Source of the DNA: Saccoglossus kowalevskii
Lineage: Eukaryota; Hemichordata; Enteropneusta; Harrimaniidae
Assembly: GCF_000003605.2 (NCBI RefSeq)
Contig: NW_003144292.1
Location: forward strand, 54,920 to 86,924
Length of the DNA: 32,005 nt
Reading direction: 5' to 3'
A model generated the notes under the pieces. The model saw only the letters and a program-made list of their open reading frames with translations. It did not search any database and was not told where the DNA came from. Positions 11,066 to 23,300 of the stretch are shown here, one piece after another. Numbering within the stretch: the stretch's first letter is position 1; every line of letters begins with the position of its first letter. Both the position numbers and the translations under genes were made by a program.

Positions 11066-11577
11066 TACGAAGTGTTTGTGACGTCAAAATGACGTACTAG
11101 ATGGTGAAGGCAAAGTTCCATAATTGTTTAGAATAAATCACCCAATTACGTTAAAATTACAGTATCGCTTCGACGCCATAGCCTGGAGGATTGTTATTAC
11201 TTCCGTCAAGTTCAAGTGACATTTCTCTATTCCTATAATTACAACCTACAACCCGACCAGTTGTATTAGTACGAACAGTAACAACTATAGGTCTGATCAG
11301 TAAGTTTTCGGGCACTGTGCGTCACTAGTGTCATATTAGCAGTATGTTATCGAAATAGGAAATCAGTCTCTCCCAGGATACGGGATAATCCCTGTCCACA
11401 ATCAACATCCAAGTAGCACTTGGACCCAGGAAATTCGATTTAAACCTTGAAATACATATCCACAGGTATGGTCAGCAATGAAATGACTAGAGTACCCCGA
11501 AAAACAACAACAGTGTGAATATAAAGGGAAATGGCTGATACTGTTAACACCGCGGATTGTAAGGGCATTCAAATTGA

Positions 11578-11720
11578 TACGCATGCGTCAGGTGACCATA
11601 GCGTGTCATTGTATACAAACAAGCGTCTACCTAATATGAGCCTTTGCGTTTTTAGCGTGTGTTATCGTCGCCTGGGACTTAATTCCCGCGCATGCGCAGG
11701 TGATGACCCTCCTGCTTTAA
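11578..11720 (+). mobile_element. TTAA-type element family, copy C
   Basis: This stretch matches the reverse complement of 14765-14901 along its length: gcatgcgtcag, ccatagcgtgtca, cgtttttaNcgtgtgtt, aattcccgcgc. It ends CTGCTTTAA. The left terminus is diverged and I could not place it. The 134-residue reading frame across 11531-11935 runs through the element and is not supported as a gene. Confidence 0.7.
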
Positions 11721-13347
11721 GAATGTTAAATTTGATTTCACATCTTGATCAAAACCAGTCGGATATGATTTATTTAACATATATGTTATGTTATGTAGTA
11801 CATTTTGTACACACTTGCACTATAGAGTCATTTTCTCCACGAGGCGTCAAAGTACATGAATTGTGTAAACCGAAAATGGATGTTCTGACAGAAATCACAC
11901 ATGTATGTGTGACCCTACAAGTCCTACCTCTATGACCACACACATACATTCAAAGAACATTAATGGACGCTTGTTACATTCTCTGAATAAATTAAATAAT
12001 TATAACATCATTCTGGCCACAGCGTTTGATTTCAGTTATAATTTGCGTTACGTCATCATCCGTCATTAGACCAACATTTGTTTTGAGTCTAAGGAAAAAC
12101 ACCTAGATATTGAAGTCACGTGATGACCTTCTAAATTTTTAATACAAACAGTATGATTTATCGTAAAAAATATACTATATCAAATATAAGAACAAATGAG
12201 GTTTCAGGCACTATTCGCCACCCGGAAGTTTCGGCCACGGTAGTTCCGGCTATACACATGTTTTATATAATCGATTGAGTTCTTGTCATTATAAATATCG
12301 TAGCAAGTACGACGTATTTATATTGTTTTGATGAATCCTGCGTTGCATGCACTGCGTATTTTTATTTATACTCATAACTCTTACAGCAGTTACAATATAA
12401 TAAGATGTAGAATAGTAAATTAGCATATGCAAATTGTATGCAAATTAAAATACTCGCATAGTTTTTTAGCATCGGGATGTATGACAACGGCATTCTCGCC
12501 GAGCTCGTCAAATTACTCAGACTGTCATCAAATACGTCAGCTCAAGGACATTACAGAACCAGACTTTCGATATAAAAAAAATCAAACGGCCCGGGCATAG
12601 CAATGAAAATATCCCAAGGCAGGCATCCTATCAATGATATCCCCGAGGCTCTACCCTGGCAATACGATTAGGGTATATCCAGTACCTTCTGACCCCCTTA
12701 AACATTTTACAACGTTTGTGAAAAATAGATGCCGCTGGACAGATTCGATTTCTCTCACGTTTCTTGTATGTTTTCTATGGCAGGAACTTTTTTATTCCCC
12801 GCTAGAAATATCAATTATTTGCTTGTTTTGTTGATTTTCAGAGATTGTCACCAGGTACCTGTGTTGTTTACATGACTCTGCTCAAGCAACGGACCTTATT
12901 TGAATTTCTCGTGTTTTGGTTTGAAATTATGTTTCTAGTGAATTGTTCATCTCGTCTATACACATCTACGTGATGTAGAACCATAACAAATGACCTGATC
13001 TCCGACATGACGTGTGCTTTTATGTGTATGTTATATTTATAGACACAAATACGGGCCAAGACATTTCCTCATATTTGAACGTCTAATGTCGGTAATACGA
13101 ACAGCAATTGATCCAGTAAAAATATATTTCTATCCGCAAAGGATGGTGACCTTAGAATTCCATGAAGCCAATACGTAGAATATTTGGTGGTTTTCTTTAC
13201 TATATTCTATCTTACTGCTTGGAGGTTACGCGGTCTGTCAATAACAAATCCTAGTATGTTGATCAGCTCAATACCTTCCATGATCAGTTGAAGTTTCACT
13301 CGCACGTCACTCAGATTATGAGCGAGCAGGTGCCACGGCCATGCAGA
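11721..13347. other. No gene recognised
   Basis: This holds a small perfect-armed hairpin (TCACACAT/ATGTGTGA near 11897), the POU octamer pair, and TCACGTGA at 12116-12123. The frame at 12634-12834 is not recognisable. Confidence 0.5.
12427..12445. promoter_or_regulatory. Two POU octamers ATGCAAAT, 11 bp apart
   Basis: ATGCAAAT occurs at 12427-12434 and 12438-12445, one helical turn apart. It is the canonical POU-homeodomain octamer. The DNA is AT-rich, so chance is possible; function is not shown. Confidence 0.3.
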
Positions 13348-13385
13348 GTCACGTGACACACATTAATGTGATTCCGTCACGTGAC
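13348..13385. promoter_or_regulatory. Paired GTCACGTGAC E-box palindromes
   Basis: Perfect GTCACGTGAC occurs at 13348-13357 and 13376-13385, with the palindrome CACATTAATGTG between them. GTCACGTGAC is the CLEAR/MiT-TFE and USF-type E-box consensus of bHLH-Zip factors. A regulatory role is inferred from the motif alone. Confidence 0.45.
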
Positions 13386-13771
13386 ATGATTTGAGTGTGA
13401 CATAATTTTCGTCACGGTGAAAAAAAAGATTTTTTGCAGTAATCATATAAACGCTAGCTAACACCGTGATATCCTCCCATCAAATCAAATAACGGCATCC
13501 TAATTCGAGGAAACGCCAAAAATGTCCAGATGAGGGAGTGGAAGGGAGTCTAGCTGACTTCTAAACATTGGTTATTATTATGACTTGAACGTGGTTTAAG
13601 ACATCATAATTAGGACTCGCATTTAAAGTTGAAAGCTTTTTTTAATTTTGAGTCAACTTGGCCTAATATCAAATCTAAAATGATGGTGCTTGCAAGTTAT
13701 ATTGATAGAATACTTGAGTATTGTTTATTAATTATAATTATTTATTATGTCATGCATCTCTAAACAACAAA

Positions 13772-14081
13772 CTTAGAAAGTGATTAATATTCAAAAACTT
13801 GAGCTTTGGGTCTTTCTCTTTATTTTATATTATTTTTGTAAATATTATTGTATTTATATTTTATGAGTGTCTGTAATTGGGGAAATAAATAAATAAATAA
13901 ATAAATAAATAAATTAATTAATTAATAACTTAGGGTGTATTTAATATTCAAAAACTTAGGGAGTAATTAATATTCAAAAACTTAGGGAGTAATTAATATT
14001 CAAAAACTTAGAGAGTAATTAATATTCAAAAACTTAAGAAGTAATTAATATTCAAAAACCTAGGGAGTAATTAATATTCAA
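13772..14081. repeat. 26-bp tandem repeat interrupted by a tailed insertion
   Basis: The unit cttagggagtaattaatatt plus caaaaa has starts at 13929, 13955, 13981, 14007, 14033 and 14059, all spaced 26. A further copy lies at 13772-13797 with the beginning of the next at 13798. The interval 13804-13928 is foreign to the array. Confidence 0.93.
13804..13928 (+). mobile_element. Retroposon-like insertion with (AAAT)n tail inside the 26-bp array
   Basis: A T-rich stretch (tttattttatattatttttg ... gtgtctgtaattgggg) ends in (AAAT)n at 13883-13913 and then TTAA repeats. This resembles a truncated LINE/SINE 3' end. ACTT occurs at both borders and could be part of a target duplication. Confidence 0.55.
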
Positions 14082-14619
14082 TGTTTGAACTTCGCGAGTA
14101 AAATAGTTGTCCTATAAATTCGAGGGGGACTGGTGTGCACTTCAGACTAATATTAATTGAACATGCTTTACATAGAATGTTGATTTTGTAACACGTATAG
14201 TCTATCTTCGATCGCCCAATAGACCCAGGGAATCCCACGTGCGATTCAGTGACTTGATGACATCCTAGGATACTGAAAACTCAATCACAACTGAATTCAC
14301 GGATCTACTCAGCGATGTTCGGCTTCTAAATAACTTCTAAAAAAAATTCTAAATATCCTGCGAAAACTGAAGTTTGCAACTTTAAGACACTACCATCACA
14401 GGAGTGTGGTATGAGTTTTTTAGAAAGATGAAGAAAATTAGAACATTTTGTGAAAAACTCAATCTTCGTCCATGAATTATCCATCTGATTCAATTCAGCT
14501 GCAATTCATATATAGTCTCTCCATCATGTTATTAAGCGATGACATGTAACGCATGGCAAGTGTGCAGGCATCACATTACAATTACACTCCACAGACACGT
14601 TTATGTAAAAACGTGAAGG

Positions 14620-14901
14620 TAAAGCGGGAGANNNNNNNNNNNNNNNNNNNNNNNNNNNNNNNNNNNNNNNNNNNNNNNNNNNNNNNNNNNNNNNNNNNNN
14701 NNNNNNNNNNNNNNNNNNNNNNNNNNNNNNNNNNNNNNNNNNNNNNNNNNNNNNNNNNNNNNNNGAGAGTCGTCACCATGCGCACGCGCGGGAATTGAGT
14801 CCGCAAGGGATGATAACAACACACGTAAAAACGAAAAGGTCATGGGCATTGACACGCTATGGCCATCTGACGCATGCGCAGGGACGACTCCACCGCTTTA
14901 A
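14620..14901 (-). mobile_element. TTAA-type element family, copy D, interrupted by assembly gap
   Basis: The right end inverted reads TTAAAGCGGTGGAGTCGTCC; the left end reads TAAAGCGGGAGA, then the gap, then GAGAGTCGTCACC. Sequence right of the gap matches copy C inverted. The terminal repeat therefore continues across the N run, and the bases on both sides even share GAGA. Confidence 0.7.
14632..14764. other. Assembly gap, 133 Ns
   Basis: This is a run of N placed inside the left terminal repeat of element D. The open frames that span it are meaningless. Confidence 1.
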
Positions 14902-16135
14902 GTAACTACAATTTTTACAAAATGAACAGTGGTTTGTCTAGATTGTAAATTAAAATAGTAAATCATATCATGACAGAAAAAGAGGTCAATTCAGCTATTA
15001 TAGTGATACAGCAACTATTGGAAGAGTTGGTACAGATGAATTCAATAAACGGTTGGGTTTCGTCGTCCTGCTCACAAATCTAACACTTGGATATTTTAGT
15101 AACATATTAAATTACACGGTTAAAAATACATGCACGCCATCTTTTGTGCGATTTTTTTTTTACAAATACGGATAGCATTCATGGTGAGAAAGCTACAGGT
15201 TGCATAAGGGCGTTAACGTTTCCCACAGGGGTGGTACGAAAACTTAAGAATTAAAAAGAAAAAAATCAGTATTCTATCTGGCTTAGTTAGCATCGTGGGG
15301 GGGGGGACAAAAATACACTACGCCATGTGTCCTTACAAGTATATAAAGTAAAACGTATGCTAACAAATAGACATACCCAACAAAATGTTAGGACTTATCT
15401 ACAGTCTAGTAAGATCGCGTATAGCCCATAGCTGGAGACCAACCACTACTAGTACAGAATTTGCCAAACTTTCGATAACATGATCATATTAAGTGGCTAC
15501 AGAAGAGTTAATCAATCGACAGAAACATCTGGAATAGTTGACTGGGGCTATGTCATACAAGAGAAGGATTTGTTTTCTATCACCCAAACTGACCCCATCT
15601 GTTATTCTACGCGACAGCAACATAATTATATACCACATACTATCAGACGTCCTAACATTGAAACCACACAAATAACTTTCCACGAAACCAAAAATATTAA
15701 TCCTGGCAGAAAAATACAAAACGTCCTAGAGAGTGCATAGTAAAAATTAAACACTGAGTAACAACGGTATTTGGGAGATTGTTTTAGTAGAAAATGAACA
15801 CGAACGCCACCTATTATGGCAACGACTATCAAATATTTTCAGTTTGAAAATGGTTAAAAATAATAATATATAACAATAATAGTGAAATATATCTACTGTC
15901 ATTTCTGGCTGGGCACTTCAGGAACGGGGTGCGTGTGTATGACTGCAACTTTTAAATTTTAAACTTTGTCGTGTGTTTTATTTCTTCTATAAGACTAATT
16001 AGAGAATCACAACAGAGTGCCAAGGCTTAAACCGGTCTCGTATACTGAATGAAGTAACTTAATTTCTTAGCGAAGATCAGCGGAATTATGTACAACTACT
16101 ACATTTCTGAAATGTTCAAAATTGGTTAAAGGGCG
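14902..16135. other. No gene recognised
   Basis: The 86-residue plus frame at 15480-15740 has no recognisable domain and an opposing open frame. It contains a G10 tract at 15297. Confidence 0.5.
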
Positions 16136-16430
16136 GTAGTAGTCGCGCCATGCATGCGCGAGATATATGCATCTCATATAAACAAAGATGGCGACTTTAA
16201 CTGTTGCACAGAGCAACTAGTACAAGCTGAGACGTTTTCAAGCTTTAATTAGGTAATTTTAGGTGATTGGAAGGTATCGAAGGAGTCACTGGCGGTATTC
16301 AGTGCATGTCGAGCCCAGGTTAAACCTTATACTTGGGATTTCCATTTGAAGAGCGCATTGGATTATGGGAAATCAATGTTTATCACCACAAATGTCGCAT
16401 ATGCGCAGCGCGACGACCACCGCGCTTTAA
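16136..16430. mobile_element. TTAA-flanked GC-rich inverted-repeat element, copy B
   Basis: The left end TTAAAGGGCGGTAGTAGTCG and the right end inverted (TTAAAGCGCGGTGGTCGTCG) match copy A. The element is 295 bp with a longer interior, including an AAGATGGCGAC motif (16186-16196). Two overlapping plus-strand open frames here (from 16333 and 16346) cross the terminal repeat and are not supported as genes. Confidence 0.75.
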
Positions 16431-16665
16431 AATATCATTCCTATGTAACTACATGGAAAACATTCAAACCAGACGAAGACTCCACACCGTGTACACATTC
16501 AGAGTTTTACTGTGTAATATCCAATCAGAAAGCTCCATTTTGAAATACCCACTTTCTATTTATTAAAATATCAGTTTTCCAAGTCTGACTCGTGTCCTTC
16601 TTGTAGTTGAGTCGAAGCATATATACAAAGCAGAATTTGAAACGCCGACAAAATCTGTCGACAAA

Positions 16666-16799
16666 CAAGCTGCTCTCTGATTGATCTGTGTGTTATGTGT
16701 TAGGTTGAGTAGCCAATCAGGCACAATGCAAGCTGCTCTCTGATTGGTCTGTGTGTTATGTGGTAGGGCTGGGTAGCCAATCAGACATAATTTTATAAG
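16666..16799 (+). promoter_or_regulatory. 63-bp tandem duplication with inverted CCAAT boxes, followed by a TATA-like motif
   Basis: Copies start at 16666 and 16729 (caagctgctctctgattg...). Each carries a rightward CTGATTG(G/A) and an inverted CCAATCAG about 36 bp later, giving up to four CCAAT (NF-Y type) sites. TTTTATAAG follows at 16791-16799. This could be a promoter or simply a duplicated inverted repeat. No coding exon follows closely. Confidence 0.45.
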
Positions 16800-17217
16800 T
16801 AGCTTCGCATTGACTCCCTCAAGTTGTGTGACAACAGCTATATAATAGTAATTGTTCTCGTAAATTATATAGGTGGTAGGTTTTAAGGTCGTTCGCGGGC
16901 ATTTGACCTTTTAAATATGGTCGAAACAAGCATCTCAATATTTATTTCCCCAAGTGTCACATAATTATTATTGTGTGCATATGTGCTTATCTTTTCAGAT
17001 ATATTTGTTTGGAGAATATTTGCACATAAAAAATATTATAATTGTTGATTAATTTCCATAGGAATCCACGTTGAAGCATTATTGCATGAAGTAAATAGTA
17101 CTTGTCAGAATTCCATAGCAACCATAAGTACTCATATTAGAAATATGATTGTGCGTGTGAAAAGTAGTTCGGTGTTCGTAAAGAGTGCAACATTAAAGAA
17201 GCCATGCATGGCAAAAT

Positions 17218-17261
17218 CCCCGTTAGTTGTCAAATCTATCCCCATCAGTTATCAAATCTAA
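17218..17261. repeat. 22-bp tandem duplication
   Basis: ccccgttagttgtcaaatct and ccccatcagttatcaaatct are adjacent copies differing at three visible positions. Confidence 0.85.
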
Positions 17262-17346
17262 GTTATATAGTTATGTTTATAGTAATATAGTACAAGTACT
17301 TGTCATAATGAGAAATATTGATCTGGAAGTGCATTAATTAAAAGCC

Positions 17347-17362
17347 TCCGAGCCTCCGCTCG
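17347..17362. other. Small hairpin CCGAGC-CTCC-GCTCGG
   Basis: A perfect 6-bp stem with a 4-base loop stands out in an AT-rich stretch. No T-run follows and no function is assigned. Confidence 0.5.
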
Positions 17363-20187
17363 GATTGTCATACCAATATATCTGTATATCTATGACATGA
17401 TATATAATGAATATATAATGATTACGGTCAAAATTAAATTACATTTTTTTTCTCATATTGTACCATGTCAGGATTCGGGTCGTGTTGCTTGGAAACAAGG
17501 TTTTGGGTGTTCTCGACGGTGACACAACTGTGTCAATATTTAAGTTGTATACATTCTACTTTAAATCAAGGCGGTTACCGATTATGTTTAAAGATATTCG
17601 TCAAAATTCCACGTGACAACTTTTAGAATGTGTTGGTCTTCTGTATTTGTTTTACTACCATTACTCTTAGATACTATAATAGTGTGATCCGAGACTCGGA
17701 ACGCATTGGAATGAATATCACACAAATGATAAAATACAGTCACAATGTATGAAAATGATACCTCATATAAACGAGAGTAAATCCTATTTGGAATTCATCC
17801 AATAGATATATTACATGTAAACTCGCATAAATCAAGAAGTAGCGAACATGTTAAAATAAAATATTTTCGAAACTGTCATACACCGATATATTATATCTTG
17901 TACGTTCTGAGCTGTCTCGGTTTGACCTTTATAGGATTTATTTCTAATCGCTATAATCGAATATGCAAATATTCAACATTTTCTTTTAAAGATTTGTCAT
18001 TTCGAGTTTCTTTATTTTTTATTTCGGTCACGGGGATTTGCATAATTTATCCCACAAATTAATACTTGATAATTAAATGGACGGTGTTCTTCGCAACGTG
18101 TCGTAAAATACATTGTTTATACGAAATTTAAACGCGCGCTCCGTGACGACGCCGACGACTGCTATTCAAATGAACCACATCGTTTGCAACTTACAGATTC
18201 TTATCCTTACCAGTCAGTCAGATTACAGCTCCCTGGTCAGATTAATTTCAACAACTCGGTTGGTTAACAATAAACTATAATGTAGTTTTTTAGATCTGCA
18301 AAGAGTGTCAAGGCTTGTACCTTGTGAAATCAAAGCGAGCTCCTTTCTATGTCGATATGTAAAGGTTTCACACCATAATTATAATATAAAGAGCGAGGTC
18401 ACATAGCCGAGACACATACGATGGAGGATTCTCTCTCTGTTTTGCAAGGGGTCGTATAGTTCTATTGCACACTGTTTAAGCCGTATGATTTGTAAGTGAC
18501 ATATTTATATTTAGAGTGTGTATACTCAACTTTTCTAATATTGTCATTATCAGCCTGGATGGATTTCTGTGATAATGCTTACTATGGCCAGGGTAAACAC
18601 TTGACAAATCAGACTTATTTTAATTTTCCAAACTGTGGGTACTTGTTTCATTTGCCCTGCTTAGTATGAGACCAAAACAGATGCCATTTCGAAAGAAAGT
18701 GGGTAACATTTTGAACTTTTAGGGATTCTAATCAGCACCTGAAAGATCTCAGATATATGATAGACAAAAATATAATTGTTTTTATTCACTTTCCGGGTCT
18801 GCCGTCATGTGAACACAAACACTTTCAAAACTACGTATGGTGGTATATTTATTATTACGTATTACGTGACGATTTAAATAATGGCTCTCCAATGTTTGTT
18901 CTGACATGGATGAGAAAGCAAGCGCGGGTTATCTTTACATTCGACTTACGTATCATCCAAACACCAGACTAAATTCCCAGCTTTGATAATAACACAAATC
19001 ATCCATCATCGGAAGTTGACTATAGACTACAACCGAGGATAATATAGCGTGTTCATTGCATATACGCTGTCTGTTTTGGGTGATGTGACTCTCATCTCGG
19101 TGACAGCGCTTTTCAATTTCACGCACTGTCCACATTTGACGCCTTCGCTGTACAAACAATCATTTAGCACCCTTGGCACAATTCTTAGATGTATAACAGT
19201 TCAACCACAGAATGCGTGCAAATTCCGTTATCTGGATATTTCATTGGATGTTTAATTCGACAAGTAATTATGGTATGTCCATCTATATCTTATCCGATAA
19301 ATCACCATCGTATGGTATAAGGCACGACCCCCCCCCCATTCTACACGGGACATGCCAAAAACTAGCAAATAGATTATAAGAAGTAAATAACGAGAAGCAA
19401 AGTGAATTCTTCTTGAAAAAAAAGTATACACAGTCGAAAAAAGAAGAAAAAAGTGCTTCAAATCAGGGACCCCCGCAGAAGAAATGAATCACTATTAGTT
19501 TTCAGTGTCAGCATATTTAAATGTTCGCATTTTCTGATAAATGTCTCGAATATTCCACCGAAATTTGGTATGAAACATAGTTCTCGCGAGACGCTGAGTT
19601 ATCTAACTCCTGGTACTGAATTGCGAAACATGTCAGACATCCATCAGCAAGATTAACGAAATGATTTGCTGATACACCGGACGGTTCCCCTAGCTTAGCG
19701 CAAAAATTAGTTCGACAAGATTACGTCATTGGTACTACACGCTACTTCCATAACAACTGTCCCCGCCGTCGCTAAGGACTCCTCAGTTACCTTCCAGTTC
19801 ACTCGTTAATAAGTTGGCAACAGTTGCCTGTCTTGTCAAATTGGCTGACACATCAAGGGGATCACACTGTGTGTTCTCTATGAGGTGGTAAGCTGGTGAA
19901 GATTTAAACCAAATTGCTATTTTACCTTATAACTCGTATTGCAACGCCGGTTGTCAGCGTGCGACTCAGATCGTGAACTGAAAAGCATTATTTTTTATTT
20001 GCGGTCAATATTCATGTGGCCGACTTAGCAACTCCAAACCAAGCACAAATCTCCTGGATTGACCATAACCACACATGTTGGCATAACTCATCGCGGCAGG
20101 CACTGTGCAAGAAAGCAGCTGTCCAATATTAGCTGACAACATAGGGGGTCCCCCATCCCGTCTTCGAGCTGACTACATTTCTACGAA
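17363..20187. other. No gene recognised
   Basis: AT-rich. A GC-richer patch at 18129-18170 (acgcgcgctccgtgacgacg) may be a decayed end of the TTAA element family. Short frames at 18757-18972 and 19049-19656 have no motif. Confidence 0.5.
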
Positions 20188-20327
20188 CCATATTTGGCGA
20201 AGGCCAAAGTGTGCGGTAGCGTATTAGGTTTCCTCGGCATTTGAAGCATACTTCTAATAGGGAGGTTTTCTCCGATCGATGTGTTCCAGCCCGCAACCGC
20301 TGTAGATGTTCGTTTCCCGACCTTAAC
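20188..20327 (+). promoter_or_regulatory. CArG box followed by a consensus splice donor: possible non-coding first exon of the muscle gene
   Basis: CCATATTTGG at 20188-20197 is a perfect CArG (SRF) box, the classic muscle-promoter element. About 130 bp downstream AACG|GTGAGT (donor at 20328) is a strong 5' splice site. Because the twitchin-like coding exon begins at an acceptor 16 nt before its ATG, a 5' untranslated exon must exist upstream. This is one candidate, on motif evidence alone; one or two CArG boxes are expected by chance in 32 kb of this composition. Confidence 0.25.
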
Positions 20328-20329
20328 GG

Positions 20330-23300
20330 TGAGTGAACTCCATTTTTATCCTTTATAATAATTTACATCGTTGGCTCGGTAGTTCATGGTGGATTTTGCG
20401 ATGATGACAAAAAAAGACGCCCAAAATGACAGAAATGTTACAGATTTCTGATGAATGTAGACGGGACGTTTATCGATTTAAACATGGATGACATTATTTA
20501 GTATCTCATGACATATGTTGAACGGCGAAATGATCGTATTTCCCAAATAGCGTTCAGATGTGAGATCACAAAAATCCAGACCACGAAATCATACAATTGC
20601 CAGTCATGGCTCATGCACTTTTATTGCAAAAAACACTATTATACTAAGATCCCAATCAAATTAATGTATTCACGTTCCAAGTTAGAATTCAGTACTACTG
20701 TCGAATCAGTATTTAAGCTTGTCATATCAACGTACCGACCCCCAAAATAATTCAAACTACTTGGCGCACACCCGATGGGCCATTATACCTGAGAGTATAT
20801 CGACAATTATTAAATAGCATTTAATTGTAGTCTGCCTTTGAGTATGTTGAAATATATTGTCAAAAATGGCGGCCATACGAGAAAGTATTGCAGGAATTCC
20901 GTTAAATACCAGCGTTGTATTTATATATCTGCTTGCCGATGATTACAACAAGATATGAAATTCCCACAACGATGATTAAGTGCGTCCATATAACAAGTCT
21001 GTGCTTCGAAAATAATGAAGTGTATGGCTTCCCTTGATTTCTTTTTCAATATTATGGTTAGGGATGGAATAGGTTTGTTTGTTTTCACTCCCAAGAGCGA
21101 TTGTTTATCATGGGGCCCTGTCCTCGACAAGGGCCTACGCCAACACTCCTCTTCATTTCTCAAGGAGGGTCAATTCTTACGACGAAAATAAATGCTGTTT
21201 GTGTTATAAGTTCACAAGTATCCATTCTGAGAAAATTTAAATGTGCGCATACTATTACAGACATTCATAACAAACAGTCACGGTGAAAAGAAAAGTCAAC
21301 ATACGGTCGAGTATAACATGTACCCACAAGTAAGTCCATGTGTATAATAGTAACTCGATTATAGACTGGTTTTAGTATTTCCATATGCACACAAGTCCAT
21401 ACCATGACAGTATAACGCCTCTTTAAACTTATGGTACAGCATATGACAGACGATTGCCAGTGCCATTCCAGTATTGAGCACTTTCGGATAAATACAAATC
21501 TTGAAACAAAGTTGAGTGTTTCATATCGGATTATATGTGCTGAGTGCGCACCGCTTTGCAATCTGAAAGATGTGATATTTGAAACTCAGGCTTCAGAGTT
21601 AATTTCGCCCACACTCACGCGATAGGTCTTTGCTAATTTTGGAATATACTCCCGTTGTTTCGGAAATTTATTTTTAGAAAATGGCCGCCATTGAAATCAA
21701 GAAACTCGATGACTCCCCTCCCAGGGGAGGGGTCTTTTACGCCCATATTGGTTGAAAGTTTTACTATCTTTGCCACCGTGATAACAAATTGTTGTTAGAT
21801 TATACACCGTGACCATCTCCCACCTATTACGCTTTACACACAGCCCTTCCCTTACCCATGAAATGCGCAGTCACAAAGATGACGTCACAATTTGGTATTC
21901 CAAACAGTTGATAAGACGATCGGCTGAAGTATCGTTGCAATACGTAGCAGTCACGTGACCACATAGTTGACTTCAGGCGAGCCGCGGGGCTTTGTCATAT
22001 GTTGTTTCGTTCAATTCTGAATTATTCAGCCTTGTAACGAGGTAAATTATATTTCATTGATTCAGTAACTAAGGTACCCGTAACTTTCTCGTTGTTGAGT
22101 GATTGGCCGGTATGGGAAACTCGCCGAATCCAGTGTTGTCATGGTTACAAGGGAGTCCTTTTTGCAGATGTATCATATCAAGGTTATAATAGTCACGTCT
22201 CAAAATAATTAAAATCAAACATCGTCAACCGAGACGTTTTTAAAAACCCATTATTCCAATGTTTATAGTACACTCACCATGGTGGTGGAAGTACGTGCCT
22301 GTATGGTGGTATTTATTGACAACAGTATTAGGAACCATGACATGACATGATTTGGAATAAAAACGTTTGCTGTTCATTAAGTAAGACACTTTCTTCATTT
22401 GTCGAGTTTTGTATCATAGTTCACCTAGTTTGGACGCCATCCTGAGACGAGGTAGGGGTCAAGGTTCATCCTTTGGAGATAATAATGCCCCAATGAGCGG
22501 TGATCGGATAAGATTGATTGCATAATAGAGATACTATACAGTAATTATAAAGTAAGGCAAGGAAGTCTTTCAAAATTAAGATCAAAACACGCCAGTTTCT
22601 GATAAATAGTCAGTGCCAGCAACAATATACAACAAACTCGGTTTTCGGTACAATATAAATGACTGTAATATACCATTATTCGATTCGGATGTACAACTCA
22701 ACACAGTAGCACTATTACTTGTATGGGGGCGGGCTTCTGTGCTCATATACAAGTTATTTTGGCTTTGACACCATTCGGATATCCCAAATACAGAATTTCC
22801 AAATACCGAAGCATTGAGTTCACTGTGTCAACTTTTTATTATTGATATATTGAGCATTCATGCGTGACAAATTTAGAACTATGCGTGTCTGTGAGAAACT
22901 GCCATATACTAATAGCATGTAAGTATTAAGTCTCTCAGATCGCTATTCCAAAAAAATGAGCACTCAGCCGGCCGCGGTATGGTATGCACTACTCCTCATT
23001 ATGACGACTCACTAACATGAACATTCATCAAATGTTGTTCCCATGAGTCAACAGAGGCCATCGTCAAATTAAGGTGCTTCATCGCAAGAATATTCATTTA
23101 CAAAATGTAAACGACCAATGGAGACACTTGCTAAATCACTCACCGGATCACACCAGTAAGTGGGCATCCGCGCAACAAGCGCGCCTATGATAAGAATATG
23201 AATTGAAAGTAGTTTACCATAGCAACGAGTTCATGGCCTTGTAGTACGCAAGGCACACTCCGATATGTTTTTGAAATGTAACAGACTTGAAGCTGTGATT

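Noticed and set aside
11531-11935. 134-residue plus-strand frame, the longest in the window
   Set aside because: Much of it lies in element copy C, no domain or splice logic is visible, and composition is not protein-like.
14553-14855. Open frames crossing the N run
   Set aside because: They consist mostly of unknown residues and lie on a transposable-element end.
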